This document shows, piece after piece, positions 1 through 9,805 of a stretch of 64,000 nucleotides of DNA (positions within the stretch are counted from its first letter, which is position 1; each line of letters begins with the position of its first letter). Origin of the DNA: Gordonia sp. KTR9 (lineage in GTDB: Bacteria > Actinomycetota > Actinomycetes > Mycobacteriales > Mycobacteriaceae); contig NC_018581.1 of assembly GCF_000143885.2 (NCBI RefSeq), forward strand, positions 2,542,001 to 2,606,000. The letters are read 5' to 3'. The notes below the pieces were generated by a model. The model worked only from the letters and a program-made list of their open reading frames with translations, was not told the origin of the DNA and did no database searches. Position numbers and translations under genes: made by a program.

Positions 1-1
1 C

Positions 2-223
2 GCGACCTATCACGTCGTGCACCCCGGCGGACGCGCCTACGATCGTCCGCCGGTCAACGCGGTCGAGGCCGAATCGCGGCGCAACGGGCGGTTCGAGGCC
101 GCCGGACACACCACGGGCACCGTCGACGTCGGACTGTTGCGCGAGCGGCAGTCCCGGCAGGCCATCGACTTCGGGGTGCCCGGAATCCTCGACCTGCGGC
201 GGGCACGTACAGTTCTGCGGTGA
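2..223 (+). CDS. DUF2126 transglutaminase-like protein, C-terminal end (partial)
   Basis: Only the last 73 codons are inside the window; the gene begins upstream. The frame reads through from base 2 without a stop and carries the tail typical of the large (about 1,100 residue) DUF2126/transglutaminase-like proteins: [18 protein letters not shown], then a GHTTG segment and a closing LDLRR. This assignment is by recognition of that tail and by context, because the next two genes are an ATP-grasp/alpha-E protein and a second transglutaminase, the partners of this family in mycobacteria (Rv2569c-Rv2567 region). The stop codon overlaps the GTG start of the next gene by 4 nt, so the two are probably translationally coupled. 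The catalytic core is not visible here. Confidence 0.75.
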   Translation, partial: ATYHVVHPGGRAYDRPPVNAVEAESRRNGRFEAAGHTTGTVDVGLLRERQSRQAIDFGVPGILDLRRARTVLR

Positions 224-2928
224 CCTCTTCGCCGGGCAACGCTTCCGCGGTGTTCGACCGCTACCGCGCCGAGGGCCACACGCTCTTCGATCCGGGCCGG
301 CCGCTCGACTCCTACGACGAACTCCTGGAACCCGGTGGGGGAATCCGCCCGGCATGGGCGGACCTGGCCCGCATCTATCAGTTGCGCGGACCCGACCGCC
401 TCCGGGATTCCGCCGCCCGGCTGGCCGCCGCGGTGAGCGACGACGGCGTGGTCTACAACGACTTCGACGGCCGCGACACCGTGACCCGCGACTGGGAGGT
501 CGACGCGGTGCCGCTGGTCGTCGACGGCGTCGAGTGGGCCGAACTCGAGAAGGCCATCACGCAGCGTTCTATGCTGCTGGACCTGCTGCTGCGTGACCTC
601 TATCGCGATCAGAAGACAATCGCCGCCGGACTTGTCGCGCCGGAGATGGTCTTCGGGCATCCGGGGTACATCCGCAAGGCCGCGCGCCTGGAGGTCGCCG
701 GCCCGCATGCCTTGTTCCTGCACGCGGTCGACATCTCGCGAACCCCCGACGGCGAATTCGTCGCCTACCGCGATCGTACCCAGGCGCCGTCGGGCGTCGG
801 GTACGCGATCGTCGGTCGCCGGCTGATGTCGAAGACCTTCCCGCAGCTGTTCCAGGCGTGCGCGCCACGGCCGATGGCCAATTTCGCCGCCACGATGAGG
901 CTGGCGCTCACCGAGTACGCGCCGCCGGGGGTCGACGACCCGACGGTGGCGGTCCTCAGTCCGGGCAGCATGTCCGAGACCGCGTTCGACCAGGCCTATC
1001 TCGCCTCGGTGCTCGGCTTCCCGCTCGTCGAAGGTGCCGATCTCACCGTCCGCGACGGTGCGGTGTACATGCGGTCGCTGGGTCGGTACAAGCGCGTGGA
1101 CGTGTTGTTGCGGCGCGTCGACGCCGCCTACGCGGATCCGCTGGACCTGCGGACGGACTCCCAGCTCGGCGTCGCGGGCCTGGTCGAGGCGATCTCGCGC
1201 GGCACCGTGACGGTCCTCAACACCCTCGGCTCGGGCGTCCTGGAGAACCCGGCGCTGCACACCGTGCTGGAGCGTCTGGCGCCGGTACTGCTCGACGAGG
1301 ATCTGCGGTTGAGGTCGGTCACCACCCACTGGGCGGGAGATCGGTTGCAGCGCGGTCTGATCCGTGACCGGCTGGCCTCCCTGGTGCTGACCAACACGTG
1401 CACGGGCGAGGAGTTCATCGGTCCGCTGCTCGCCGCTGCCGATCGCGCCGAGCTCGACGCCCGGATCGAGGCGCAGACGTGGCAGTGGGTGGCGCGCGAC
1501 CTCGAGGCGTTCTCGGTGGCCCCCACGGTCACCCCCGGCAGTGGTTCCGGCGGTCCACCGGCGACGCTGCGCGCGGCACCGGTGTCGGTCCGCGCCTTCA
1601 GCGTCGCGCAGGGTCCCGGCTACGCGGTGATGCCGGGCGGGCTGGGCGCGGTCCTCGCCGACGGGGTCGAGGGTGCTGCTCACCATGTGGTTGCCGCCAA
1701 GGACGTCTGGGTCACCAGCACCGAGGTGGGCGGGCACATATCGCGCCGTTCGGAGACGCGCGGCGAGCCGGCCGCCGAGGTCCTCTCGGGCGCGGCGGGC
1801 CGTCCGGTGACCCGTGAATACTCCGACGTCGCGGCCGCGGCCAGCCCTCGTGTCCTGGCGGACCTGTTCTGGCTGGGCCGCTACGGCGAACGGACCGAGC
1901 TGGTGACGCGCCTGGCCAAGGTGTCCCGCGAGCGGTATCAGGACTTCCAGTACCGCCCGTGGATGTCCGGTACACCGGCGGTGCCGCTGCTGCTGCACGC
2001 CGTCGCCACGGTGACGGGCACCGCGCGCTATCTCGACACCGCCGATCTCCTGATGTCGGGTTCGGACCGGCCGCCGTCGCCCGACCAGGTGAACGAGGCG
2101 ATCGAGAAGATCGCCGACCTCACCGTGTCGCGGTCGGTGCCCGGGACCATCGCGTATTCGGTCGACCGGCTTCTGAGTACGGCCCGGGCGGTCCGGGATC
2201 AGATGTCGACCAGCACCTGGATGGTGCTCGCGCCCGTCGAACGGATCATGGCGAGCACGACCCGGCTGGTCGCCCGGTCGCGCACCGACGCCGACGCCGG
2301 TGTCGGCGACGCCGCACTCGATCTCGGACCCGACCTGGCCCGCGCACACGACGAGATCCTGCACGGTGTGCTGGCCCTCACCGGACTGCAGGCCGAGTCG
2401 ATGGTGCACGACCCGGGCTGGATGTTCATGGACGTCGGCCGACGTATCGAACGTGCGGTCACCCTCGCCGACCTCACGCGCGCGATGTTCGCCGAGGCGC
2501 AGGACACCGACGTCGAGCAGACGCTGCTGGAGTCGTACCTGGTGGCCAATGAGTCGTCGGTCATCTATCGCCGCCGCAATCGCGGTCTGTACCAACCGGC
2601 CAGTGTCGCCGAGCTGCTGCTCTTCGACCCGACCAATCCGAGATCGATGATCTTCTGCCTGGAGCGGATGAACGCCGACCTGTCCTCGGTACCGGAGACC
2701 CTTCGGTCGGCCGGTGCCGAACGAGCCGTCCAGGACATGATCGCCGAGCTGCGTCGCGGTGACCCCGCCGACCTGGTGCGCGTCGACGCCGACCGCAGGC
2801 GCCCTGAACTCGTCGAACTGATGACGACGCTGCGCACCGGTGCCACCGAGCTCTCCGACCTGCTGACCCGGACCCGCTTCGCCACCCCGCGCCAGGCGCG
2901 ACCGATCTGGGCAGGTGGGCAGTCGTGA
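220..2928 (+). CDS. Circularly permuted type 2 ATP-grasp / alpha-E fusion protein
   Basis: A 902-residue protein. The N-terminal part (about residues 1-490) looks like the circularly permuted ATP-grasp family (DUF404/DUF407), with the stretches [37 protein letters not shown] and a basic [10 protein letters not shown] block. A Gly/Ser/Pro-rich linker follows near residue 440. The C-terminal part (about 530-885) is an alpha-E (DUF403) helical domain beginning around [15 protein letters not shown]. In many bacteria these are two genes; the fused form matches mycobacterial Rv2567. ATP-grasp enzymes form amide bonds using ATP, and the transglutaminase neighbours suggest peptide or protein modification, but substrate and product are unknown. 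It starts with GTG inside the stop of the preceding gene and overlaps the next gene by 4 nt (GTGA). Confidence 0.88.
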   Translation: MTSSPGNASAVFDRYRAEGHTLFDPGRPLDSYDELLEPGGGIRPAWADLARIYQLRGPDRLRDSAARLAAAVSDDGVVYNDFDGRDTVTRDWEVDAVPLVVDGVEWAELEKAITQRSMLLDLLLRDLYRDQKTIAAGLVAPEMVFGHPGYIRKAARLEVAGPHALFLHAVDISRTPDGEFVAYRDRTQAPSGVGYAIVGRRLMSKTFPQLFQACAPRPMANFAATMRLALTEYAPPGVDDPTVAVLSPGSMSETAFDQAYLASVLGFPLVEGADLTVRDGAVYMRSLGRYKRVDVLLRRVDAAYADPLDLRTDSQLGVAGLVEAISRGTVTVLNTLGSGVLENPALHTVLERLAPVLLDEDLRLRSVTTHWAGDRLQRGLIRDRLASLVLTNTCTGEEFIGPLLAAADRAELDARIEAQTWQWVARDLEAFSVAPTVTPGSGSGGPPATLRAAPVSVRAFSVAQGPGYAVMPGGLGAVLADGVEGAAHHVVAAKDVWVTSTEVGGHISRRSETRGEPAAEVLSGAAGRPVTREYSDVAAAASPRVLADLFWLGRYGERTELVTRLAKVSRERYQDFQYRPWMSGTPAVPLLLHAVATVTGTARYLDTADLLMSGSDRPPSPDQVNEAIEKIADLTVSRSVPGTIAYSVDRLLSTARAVRDQMSTSTWMVLAPVERIMASTTRLVARSRTDADAGVGDAALDLGPDLARAHDEILHGVLALTGLQAESMVHDPGWMFMDVGRRIERAVTLADLTRAMFAEAQDTDVEQTLLESYLVANESSVIYRRRNRGLYQPASVAELLLFDPTNPRSMIFCLERMNADLSSVPETLRSAGAERAVQDMIAELRRGDPADLVRVDADRRRPELVELMTTLRTGATELSDLLTRTRFATPRQARPIWAGGQS

Positions 2929-3830
2929 GTTCGCGTGTCTACCGCGTGATGCACCGGACGAGCTACACCTACGACGACGACGTGTCGTCGTCGTACGGGC
3001 GTTGTCACCTGACCCCGCGCGACCTACCGGGCCAGCGCGTGCACTCGACATCGCTGGAGATCGAGCCCGAACCCGACGACCGGTCGACCGGGCTCGACGT
3101 GTACGGCAACCACGACAGCTACTTCCACGTCCGGACCTCGCATCGCGAGCTCACCGTCACCGCGCGGTCGGTCGTCGAGGTGGATCCCGTGGACCCGGGC
3201 GTGCTCCTGAGCCCGGCGGCCCGGACGCCCTGGGAACAGGCACGACCCTGCGTCGTCGACGGCCGGGAGAGCGCCCTGGCTGCCGAATTCGTCCTCGATC
3301 TCGATCCACCCGAGATCACCGACGCGGTCCGCGAGTACGCCGCCGGGGTCTTCACCCCGGGCCGTCCGCTCGTCGAGGCCGTCACCGACCTCACCTCACG
3401 GATCTTCGCCGACTTCACCTACCGGTCGGGTTCGACGGCCGTCACCACCCGGGTCGACACCGTCCTGCAGCGGCGCGAGGGCGTCTGCCAGGACTTCGCG
3501 CGGGTCGCGATCGCCTGCCTGCGGTCGCAGGGCCTGGCCGCCAGGTACGAGTCGGGCTACCTCGCGACCGAACCGCCCCCCGGCAGAGAAAAGGTCTACG
3601 GTGCCGACGCCAGCCACGCATGGGCTGCGGTCTGGATGCCCGACGGCAGGTGGCTGCCCTTCGACCCGACCAACGACAAGCTGGTCGACGAACGCCACGT
3701 CACGCTGGCGTGGGGACGTGATTACGACGACGTGCCGCCGCTTCGCGGGGTCATCTACACCGACTCCACGAAGAGCCGCATCGACGTTTCGGTGGACGTC
3801 AGCCCGGCGGATGGCCTCACGCCAGGCTGA
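2925..3830 (+). CDS. Transglutaminase-like cysteine protease family protein
   Basis: A 301-residue protein. The N-terminal half is the beta-sandwich domain usual in bacterial transglutaminase-like proteins (starting YRVMHRTSYTYDDDV). The C-terminal half holds a complete catalytic triad: Cys188 in EGVCQDF, His231 in GADASHAWAAV and Asp247 in FDPTND. Members of this family act as amidases, proteases or transglutaminases; the in vivo substrate of this branch is not known. It starts at GTG, overlapping the stop of the ATP-grasp/alpha-E gene by 4 nt, so it closes the three-gene operon that opens before the window. No signal peptide is visible, so a cytoplasmic site is likely. Confidence 0.88.
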   Translation: MSSRVYRVMHRTSYTYDDDVSSSYGRCHLTPRDLPGQRVHSTSLEIEPEPDDRSTGLDVYGNHDSYFHVRTSHRELTVTARSVVEVDPVDPGVLLSPAARTPWEQARPCVVDGRESALAAEFVLDLDPPEITDAVREYAAGVFTPGRPLVEAVTDLTSRIFADFTYRSGSTAVTTRVDTVLQRREGVCQDFARVAIACLRSQGLAARYESGYLATEPPPGREKVYGADASHAWAAVWMPDGRWLPFDPTNDKLVDERHVTLAWGRDYDDVPPLRGVIYTDSTKSRIDVSVDVSPADGLTPG

Positions 3831-3962
3831 ACCGGGCACGGTCTGGTGACCCACCTGGTGATCCGTTCTGCCGCAGTGCATTCGGCAACCGGTTCGGCGA
3901 TTTGTCAGCTGCGACGTGATACAGATGAACGAATATTGCTGTTGCGACATCGTTGCAACGGG

Positions 3963-3968
3963 TAGGTT
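3963..3968 (+). promoter_or_regulatory. Possible -10 element (TAGGTT) for the kinase-like gene
   Basis: The 148-bp gap 3831-3978 is clearly more A/T-rich than its surroundings. TAGGTT fits the actinobacterial TANNNT -10 pattern and lies 10 nt before the chosen ATG, so the leader would be only a few nucleotides long. The -35 is weak; TGTTGC at 3940-3945 has a 17-nt spacer. Just upstream is the palindrome GTTGCAAC (3952-3959). This is a sequence-based guess. Confidence 0.3.
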
Positions 3969-3978
3969 GGTGGGCGAC

Positions 3979-5154
3979 ATGACGGTCATTACGGAAAGCC
4001 GCATCACCAGCGTGGTGCGGGCGGCAGAGGCGCTGCTGTCACACCGCGCCGGATCAGCAGTGGTCCTCGACGATCCCGAGGACCTCGGTGGCAGCGGACG
4101 CACGACGGTGGTGCGGGTCCGGGTCGCCCAGAATCCTCTGAGCCTGGACCGATCACTCGTGATCAAGGCTCTTCCCGAACACGAGGACCCGCAGGCCTTC
4201 CATCGGGAGATCGCGTCCTACAAGTACGCGACGGCGCTGCCGAACGAGTCACGCCCGGGCCCGCAGCTCATCGCGTCGGATCCGGACCTGCGCATCATGG
4301 TCCTCTCCGACCTCGGCCACGGCCGTTCGATGCTCGAGTATCTCGCCGGCGTCGACCCGGTCGAGACCTCCCGCGCGGTCAGCGCCTGGGGTCAGGCCCT
4401 CGGCCGGATGCACGCGGCGACGGTCGGCGGCGAAGGGGACTTCCTCGCGCTGCTGCGCCGCGGACCGTCGGGCATGCACGGACGCGACATCCTGCGCGAC
4501 GAGGCGCTGCGGTCGATCGACTCGGTGGTGGGGCACGCCGCGGCCCTCGACGTCGTGGTCCCGGACCGGGTGGTGGAATCCCTGCGTACCGCGGCCACGC
4601 TGTTCGACGAGGGCGACCACCGTGCGTTCAGTCCCTCCGACGTCGGTCCGGAGAACATCCTGCTGAACGACGACGGCGTGCAGTTCATGGACTACGAGTG
4701 GGGCGGATTCCGCGACGCGACCCTCGACATCGCCTATGCGGTCGTCACCATCACCGCGCAGCTGCCGCCCCGGGCCTCCGCTCGTGCCACCGACCTCGAG
4801 GTGTCGATGGTCGACGCATGGCGCTCGGAGGTGCATTCGATCTGGCCGGCACTCGCCCACGAGCGGGAGATGCAGCGCAAGGTGCTGCTCGCCCGTCAGC
4901 TCTGGGTGTGGCTGTCGACGGTGTGGATGCTGCCGGGCGATCCGGAGGCCGATCACGCCGACGCCGACTTCGACGTGGCCGACTTCGGCGCGTCCGGTTT
5001 CACCCACGACTGGGCCCTGCACACGAACGACCCGCGCGTGATCGTCAGCCGCTGGACCGATCTCGCCGCCGCGGCGGGACGTGCGGGTGACGACGAGATC
5101 GCCGTGTTCGCGACCGCGATGGGCGTCGCGCTACAGCGCATCTGGCTGGCCTGA
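3979..5154 (+). CDS. Aminoglycoside-phosphotransferase-like (APH) kinase of unknown substrate
   Basis: A 391-residue protein of the APH/choline kinase fold. The N-lobe is recognisable from [21 protein letters not shown] (Lys in the ATP-binding strand). The C-lobe has a catalytic-loop-like [11 protein letters not shown] and a metal-binding-like FMDYEWGGF, a Brenner-type arrangement in which the usual His of HxD is replaced (Ser-Pro-Ser-Asp). No particular antibiotic or metabolite can be named, and this should not be read as a resistance gene. An in-frame ATG exists 21 codons upstream, but its product would begin with a Cys-rich, non-family stretch, so the ATG at 3979 is preferred. It stands alone ahead of rarA with a 7-nt gap. 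Confidence 0.7.
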   Translation: MTVITESRITSVVRAAEALLSHRAGSAVVLDDPEDLGGSGRTTVVRVRVAQNPLSLDRSLVIKALPEHEDPQAFHREIASYKYATALPNESRPGPQLIASDPDLRIMVLSDLGHGRSMLEYLAGVDPVETSRAVSAWGQALGRMHAATVGGEGDFLALLRRGPSGMHGRDILRDEALRSIDSVVGHAAALDVVVPDRVVESLRTAATLFDEGDHRAFSPSDVGPENILLNDDGVQFMDYEWGGFRDATLDIAYAVVTITAQLPPRASARATDLEVSMVDAWRSEVHSIWPALAHEREMQRKVLLARQLWVWLSTVWMLPGDPEADHADADFDVADFGASGFTHDWALHTNDPRVIVSRWTDLAAAAGRAGDDEIAVFATAMGVALQRIWLA

Positions 5155-5161
5155 CCCGCTC

Positions 5162-6547
5162 GTGGACGGACTGTTCGACCCACCCGACGACCCTCGGGCC
5201 GGCTCCGGTGGGCGTGGTGCCGCCGGGGGCCTCACCGCCCCGCCGTCTCCGTCGGCACCCCTGGCGGTCCGGATGCGGCCACAGACCCTCGACGAGATCG
5301 TCGGGCAGCAACACCTTCTCGGGACCGGCTCGCCGCTGCGGAAGCTGATCAGCGGTTCGGGCGCGGCGTCGGTGCTGCTCTACGGGCCGCCCGGGACCGG
5401 CAAGACCACCATGGCCTCGCTCATCGCGCGAGCCACCGGCGGCCGTTTCGAGGCCCTGTCCGCGCTGACGGCCGGGGTCAAAGAGGTACGTGCGGTCATC
5501 GACGTGGCCCGGCGCCGCCTCATCGGTGACGCCAGGTCCGGCGGTCAGCAGACGGTCCTGTTCATCGACGAGGTGCATCGGTTCTCCAAGACGCAGCAGG
5601 ACGCGTTGCTCGACGCCGTGGAGAACCGCATCGTCCTGCTCGTCGCCGCCACGACCGAGAATCCGTCGTTCTCCGTGGTCGCACCGCTGTTGTCCCGATC
5701 CCTGGTGCTGCAGTTGCGGTCACTGACCGATTCCGACATCCGGGAGGTGCTCACCCGGGCGGTCGCCGACCCGCGCGGGCTGGACGGCAAGGTCGAGGTC
5801 ACCGACGCCGCCTATGACCACCTCGTCGCGGTGTCGGGCGGGGACGCACGCCGGGCGTTGACCGCCCTCGAGGCCAGTGCCGACTCGACCGACCGCATCG
5901 ACCTCGCCGACGTGGAGACCGCCATCGACCGCGCCGCGGTGCGCTACGACCGGGACGGCGATCAGCACTACGACGTGACGAGCGCGTTCATCAAGTCCAT
6001 CCGGGGTTCCGACGTCGACGCCGCCGTGCACTATCTCGCGCGGATGATCGCGGCGGGGGAGGACCCGCGCTTCATCGCACGGCGCCTGATGATCCACGCC
6101 AGCGAGGACATCGGGATGGCCGACCCGACGGCCCTGCAGACCGCGGTCGCGGCCGCCCAGGTCGTGAACCTCGTCGGGATGCCGGAGGCCAAACTGGCGC
6201 TCACCCAGGCGACCATCCATCTGGCGACGGCGCCGAAGTCGGCCGGTGTGGTCTCGGCCATCGGCGCCGCCCTCGCCGACGTCGAGTCGGGCAAGGCCGG
6301 CGCGGTTCCGGCCCACCTGCGCGACAGTCACTACCCGGGAGCCAAGAAGCTCGGCAACGGCGTCGCCTACCGATACCCGCACGACGACCCCGATGGTGTT
6401 GTACCGCAACAGTATCCGCCCGACGAACTCGTCGGCAGGGACTACTACGTGCCCACCGACCACGGTCTGGAGCGCGAGATCGGGCCGCGGGTCGCGAAGT
6501 TGCGGTCGATCGTGCGCGGCGCGGTCTCACGGCGCCGGTCCCGCTGA
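5162..6547 (+). CDS. rarA: Replication-associated recombination protein A (RarA/MgsA-type AAA+ ATPase)
   Basis: A 461-residue AAA+ ATPase related to clamp loaders and RuvB; it acts at stalled replication forks. The protein shows the family hallmark [17 protein letters not shown], Walker [10 protein letters not shown], Walker [12 protein letters not shown], sensor 1 around AATTENPSF and the C-terminal MgsA domain ([15 protein letters not shown]...). The GTG at 5162 ([10 protein letters not shown]) is chosen because related proteins begin with a DGLF-type N-terminus. Open frame further upstream overlaps the kinase gene and is not family-like. A perfect 20-bp palindrome follows the stop and may end the transcript. 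Confidence 0.92.
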   Translation: MDGLFDPPDDPRAGSGGRGAAGGLTAPPSPSAPLAVRMRPQTLDEIVGQQHLLGTGSPLRKLISGSGAASVLLYGPPGTGKTTMASLIARATGGRFEALSALTAGVKEVRAVIDVARRRLIGDARSGGQQTVLFIDEVHRFSKTQQDALLDAVENRIVLLVAATTENPSFSVVAPLLSRSLVLQLRSLTDSDIREVLTRAVADPRGLDGKVEVTDAAYDHLVAVSGGDARRALTALEASADSTDRIDLADVETAIDRAAVRYDRDGDQHYDVTSAFIKSIRGSDVDAAVHYLARMIAAGEDPRFIARRLMIHASEDIGMADPTALQTAVAAAQVVNLVGMPEAKLALTQATIHLATAPKSAGVVSAIGAALADVESGKAGAVPAHLRDSHYPGAKKLGNGVAYRYPHDDPDGVVPQQYPPDELVGRDYYVPTDHGLEREIGPRVAKLRSIVRGAVSRRRSR

Positions 6548-6551
6548 CGGT

Positions 6552-6571
6552 CCGCGACGACGTCGTCGCGG
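6552..6571 (+). terminator. Perfect 20-bp palindrome downstream of rarA, terminator-like
   Basis: CCGCGACGAC immediately followed by GTCGTCGCGG, a 10+10 bp perfect inverted repeat with no spacer, beginning 4 nt after the rarA stop. As RNA it would fold with a 4-nt loop and an 8-bp stem. There is no T-tract after it, so it is not a classical intrinsic terminator; actinobacteria often have such U-poor hairpins. It could instead be a protein-binding palindrome. Confidence 0.4.
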
Positions 6572-6608
6572 TCGAGAGTCCCTCCGCTCTGCGGCGACCC
6601 GCCGACGG

Positions 6609-6630
6609 TAGTCTGGGATGTCGCGACATC
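6609..6630 (+). promoter_or_regulatory. Probable alaS -10 (TAGTCT) followed by a 14-bp palindrome
   Basis: TAGTCT at 6609-6614 fits the TANNNT -10 pattern. The perfect palindrome GATGTCGCGACATC occupies 6617-6630, exactly where transcription would start, with alaS beginning about 40 nt further on. The inner 12 bp ATGTCGCGACAT recur at 12638-12649. An operator for an unidentified dimeric regulator is one reading. No convincing -35 is visible. Confidence 0.4.
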
Positions 6631-6668
6631 AACGGCCGCTACCACCAACGGCGAGGACGAGACCCACA

Positions 6669-9344
6669 GTGCAGACGCATGACATCCGGAAGCGCTTTCT
6701 GGACCACTTCATCAAGGCCGGGCACACCGAGGTGCCGAGCGCTTCGTTGCTGCTCGACGATCCCAACCTCCTGTTCGTCAACGCCGGCATGGTCCCGTTC
6801 AAGCCGTTCTTCCTGGGTGAGCAGACCCCGCCCTACTCGCGGGCGACCAGCGTGCAGAAGTGCGTCCGGACCCTCGACATCGACGAGGTCGGCATCACCA
6901 CCCGCCACAACACCTTCTTCCAGATGGCGGGCAATTTCTCCTTCGGCGACTATTTCAAGCGCGAGGCCATCACGTTCGCCTGGACGCTGCTGACCAACAG
7001 CGTCGAGGACGGCGGCTACGGGATCGACCCGCAGAAGCTGTGGCCGACGGTCTACCTCGACGACGACGAGGCCGAGGCAATCTGGCGCGACGAGATCGGT
7101 GTGCCGGCCGAGCGCATCCAGCGGCGCGGGATGAAGGACAACTACTGGTCGATGGGCGTGCCCGGCCCCTGCGGGCCGTGCTCGGAGATCTTCTACGACC
7201 GCGGACCCGACTACGGCGTCGAGGGCGGCCCGGAGGCCGACGAGGACCGCTACATCGAGATCTGGAATCTCGTCTTCATGCAGAACGTCCGCGGTCCCGG
7301 CGGCGGCAAGGACAACTACGAGATCCTGGGGCCGCTGCCCAAGCAGAACATCGACACCGGCATGGGCGTCGAGCGCGTGGCGTGTCTGCTGCAGGGCGTG
7401 GACAACGTCTACGAGACCGACCTGTGCAAGCCGATCATCGACCTCGCCGCGCAGCTGTCCGGGCGCGCATACGGTGCCGGTTCGCACGCCGACGACGTCC
7501 GGTTCCGCGTGGTCGCCGACCACGCGCGGACCTCGGCCATGCTGATCGGCGACGGTGTGCTGCCCGGAAACGACGGCCGCGGGTACGTCCTGCGTCGTCT
7601 GCTGCGTCGGGTGGTCCGGTCGATGCGGCTACTCGGTACCGCCGACAATGAGCCCACCATGGGCGCGATCATCGGCAAGGTCATCGACCTGATGTCGCCG
7701 TCGTACCCCGAGCTGGAGACGCAGCGCCGGCACATCGTCGACGTGGCGGTGGGCGAGGAGACCTCGTTCTCCAAGACCCTCGCCGCGGGTTCGAAGCTGT
7801 TCGCCGACGCGGCGACCGCCACCAAGAGCGCGTCGCGCACGACCATCAGTGGCTCCGACGCCTTCACGCTGCACGACACCTACGGCTTCCCGATCGACCT
7901 GACCCTGGAGATGGCGGCCGAGGCCGGTCTCGCGGTCGACCAGGAGGGCTTCACCTCCCTCATGGCCGAGCAGAAGCAGCGTGCCAAGGCCGACGCCACC
8001 GCCCGCAAGACCGGACACGCGGACCTCAGTGTGTACCGCGACTTCCTCGACCGCGGGCCCACCGAGTTCACCGGTTTCGACGAGCTCGTGTCGGAGGCGC
8101 GGGTGCTCGGCCTCGTCGCCGACGGTGCCCGGCTGCCCGCCGCGTCCGCCGGACAGGAACTGACGGTCGTCCTCGACCGGACGCCGCTCTACGCCGAATC
8201 CGGCGGTCAGATGGCCGACGTCGGCACCATCACCACCGGCTCGGGTGTGCGCATGTCGGTCACCGACGTGCAGAAGGTCGGCAAATCGGTGTGGCTGCAC
8301 AAGGTGCGCATCGACGAGGGCGAGATCGAGGAGGGCGACGAGGTCCTGGCTGCGGTCGACACGGCGTGGCGGCACGGTGCCACCCAGGGGCACTCGGGGA
8401 CCCACATGGTCCACGCCGCGCTCCGCGAGGTCCTCGGCCCCGGTGCGACACAGGCCGGTTCGCTGAACCGTCCCGGTTACCTGCGTTTCGACTTCAATGC
8501 CACCGGTCCGGTGACCGAGGCCCAGCGCCGCGAGATCGAGGAGATCAGCAACGCCGCGGTCGAGGCGAACTACCAGGTCAACACATTCGAGACCGGGCTG
8601 TCCGAGGCCAAGGCGATGGGCGCGATGGCGCTGTTCGGCGAGAACTACGGTGACGTCGTCCGCGTCGTCGAGATCGGCGGGCCCTTCTCGATGGAGCTGT
8701 GCGGCGGCACGCACGTCGCGTCGTCGTCGCAGATCGGCCCGATCACACTGATCGGGGAGTCCTCGGTCGGTTCCGGGGTCCGGCGCGTCGAGGCGTATGT
8801 CGGCATGGACTCGTTCCGATTCCTGTCGAAGGAGCGGGCGCTGCTCGCCGGTCTGGCCTCGTCGCTGAAGGTGCCGTCGGAGGAGGTGCCCGGGCGCGTC
8901 GAGCAGCTCGTCACCAAACTGCGCGACGCCGAGAAGGAACTCGAGCGGGTGCGTGCCGAAGCCGCGCGGGCCGCGGTGTCCGGTCTCCTCGACACCGCGA
9001 CGACCGTCGGTGCCACCCTCGTGGTCGAGGGCCGGGTGCCGGGCCTGGACGCCAACGGGCTGCGTTCGGTGGTGACCGACCTTCGTGGCCGGGTCGCCGA
9101 CCGCCAGGCGGTGATAGCGCTCTTCTCGCCGAGCGGTGACGGGCCGGAGGCCAAGGTGCCCTTCGTGATCGCCACCACCGCGGCCGCCCGTGATGCCGGG
9201 ATCAAGGCCGGCGACCTCGTCAAGGAGGTCGCGCCGCTGCTCGGCGGCCGTGGCGGTGGCAAGCCGGACCTGGCCCAGGGCGCCGGCACCGATCCGTCCG
9301 GGATCGACGCCGCGCTGATCCGCATCCGTGAGTTCGTCGCCTGA
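6669..9344 (+). CDS. alaS: Alanine--tRNA ligase
   Basis: An 891-residue class II aminoacyl-tRNA synthetase that charges tRNA-Ala. The GTG start at 6669 gives [19 protein letters not shown], the usual actinobacterial N-terminus; open frame upstream of it covers promoter-like sequence. The catalytic domain contains [19 protein letters not shown] (motif 2 region) and [12 protein letters not shown] (motif 3). The editing domain has the zinc-binding sites [11 protein letters not shown] and CGGTHV. The C-terminal C-Ala domain is Gly-rich ([16 protein letters not shown]). It heads a run of overlapping genes: ruvX starts on the last base of its stop codon (TGATG). Confidence 0.97.
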   Translation: MQTHDIRKRFLDHFIKAGHTEVPSASLLLDDPNLLFVNAGMVPFKPFFLGEQTPPYSRATSVQKCVRTLDIDEVGITTRHNTFFQMAGNFSFGDYFKREAITFAWTLLTNSVEDGGYGIDPQKLWPTVYLDDDEAEAIWRDEIGVPAERIQRRGMKDNYWSMGVPGPCGPCSEIFYDRGPDYGVEGGPEADEDRYIEIWNLVFMQNVRGPGGGKDNYEILGPLPKQNIDTGMGVERVACLLQGVDNVYETDLCKPIIDLAAQLSGRAYGAGSHADDVRFRVVADHARTSAMLIGDGVLPGNDGRGYVLRRLLRRVVRSMRLLGTADNEPTMGAIIGKVIDLMSPSYPELETQRRHIVDVAVGEETSFSKTLAAGSKLFADAATATKSASRTTISGSDAFTLHDTYGFPIDLTLEMAAEAGLAVDQEGFTSLMAEQKQRAKADATARKTGHADLSVYRDFLDRGPTEFTGFDELVSEARVLGLVADGARLPAASAGQELTVVLDRTPLYAESGGQMADVGTITTGSGVRMSVTDVQKVGKSVWLHKVRIDEGEIEEGDEVLAAVDTAWRHGATQGHSGTHMVHAALREVLGPGATQAGSLNRPGYLRFDFNATGPVTEAQRREIEEISNAAVEANYQVNTFETGLSEAKAMGAMALFGENYGDVVRVVEIGGPFSMELCGGTHVASSSQIGPITLIGESSVGSGVRRVEAYVGMDSFRFLSKERALLAGLASSLKVPSEEVPGRVEQLVTKLRDAEKELERVRAEAARAAVSGLLDTATTVGATLVVEGRVPGLDANGLRSVVTDLRGRVADRQAVIALFSPSGDGPEAKVPFVIATTAAARDAGIKAGDLVKEVAPLLGGRGGGKPDLAQGAGTDPSGIDAALIRIREFVA

Positions 9345-9805
9345 TGCCCGACCCGCAAGCCCGGCCCGACGCTGCGCCGCGGACCCGAGGACGACTCCTC
9401 GGCATCGACGTCGGGAGCGTGCGGATCGGCGTCGCCGTGTGTGACCCCGACGGCATCCTCGCCACGCCGGTCGAGACCGTGCGTCGGACTCCCACGGGAG
9501 CAGACGATCTAGACCGGATCGCCGCCCTGGTCGCCGAGTACGAGGCCGTCGGCGTGGTCGTGGGGCTGCCGAAGACCCTCAAGAACACCGCGGGCGCGGC
9601 GGCGGAGACCGCGCGTGCCTTCGGGGACCGTCTCGCGACCCGGATCGACCCGGTGGCGGTGCACTGGCACGACGAACGTTTCACGACGGTGACCGCACAG
9701 CAGGCGCTGCACGCCAGCGGCCGGACGGTGAAGTCCTCACGCGCGGTGATCGACCAGGCCGCGGCGGTCGCTATTCTTCAGGGGTGGTTGGATGCACGAC
9801 GGTGA
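9344..9805 (+). CDS. ruvX: Putative pre-16S rRNA nuclease / Holliday junction resolvase (YqgF, RuvX)
   Basis: A 153-residue RNase H-fold nuclease. Acidic motifs of the family are present: [16 protein letters not shown] with the first Asp, [18 protein letters not shown] and the closing [17 protein letters not shown]. In E. coli YqgF processes the 5' end of 16S rRNA; a resolvase role has also been proposed. The ATG overlaps the alaS stop by one base, and the last 14 nt overlap the ATG of mltG, so the three genes are very likely one operon. The 14-residue N-terminal extension is Pro/Arg-rich and probably disordered. Confidence 0.93.
   Translation: MPDPQARPDAAPRTRGRLLGIDVGSVRIGVAVCDPDGILATPVETVRRTPTGADDLDRIAALVAEYEAVGVVVGLPKTLKNTAGAAAETARAFGDRLATRIDPVAVHWHDERFTTVTAQQALHASGRTVKSSRAVIDQAAAVAILQGWLDARR

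Noticed and set aside
37..3051. A 1,004-codon open frame on the minus strand opposite the ATP-grasp/alpha-E gene
   Set aside because: High GC at third codon positions removes stops from opposite frames. The translation is Arg/Gly/His-rich with no recognisable domain, and the plus strand carries clear overlapping genes.
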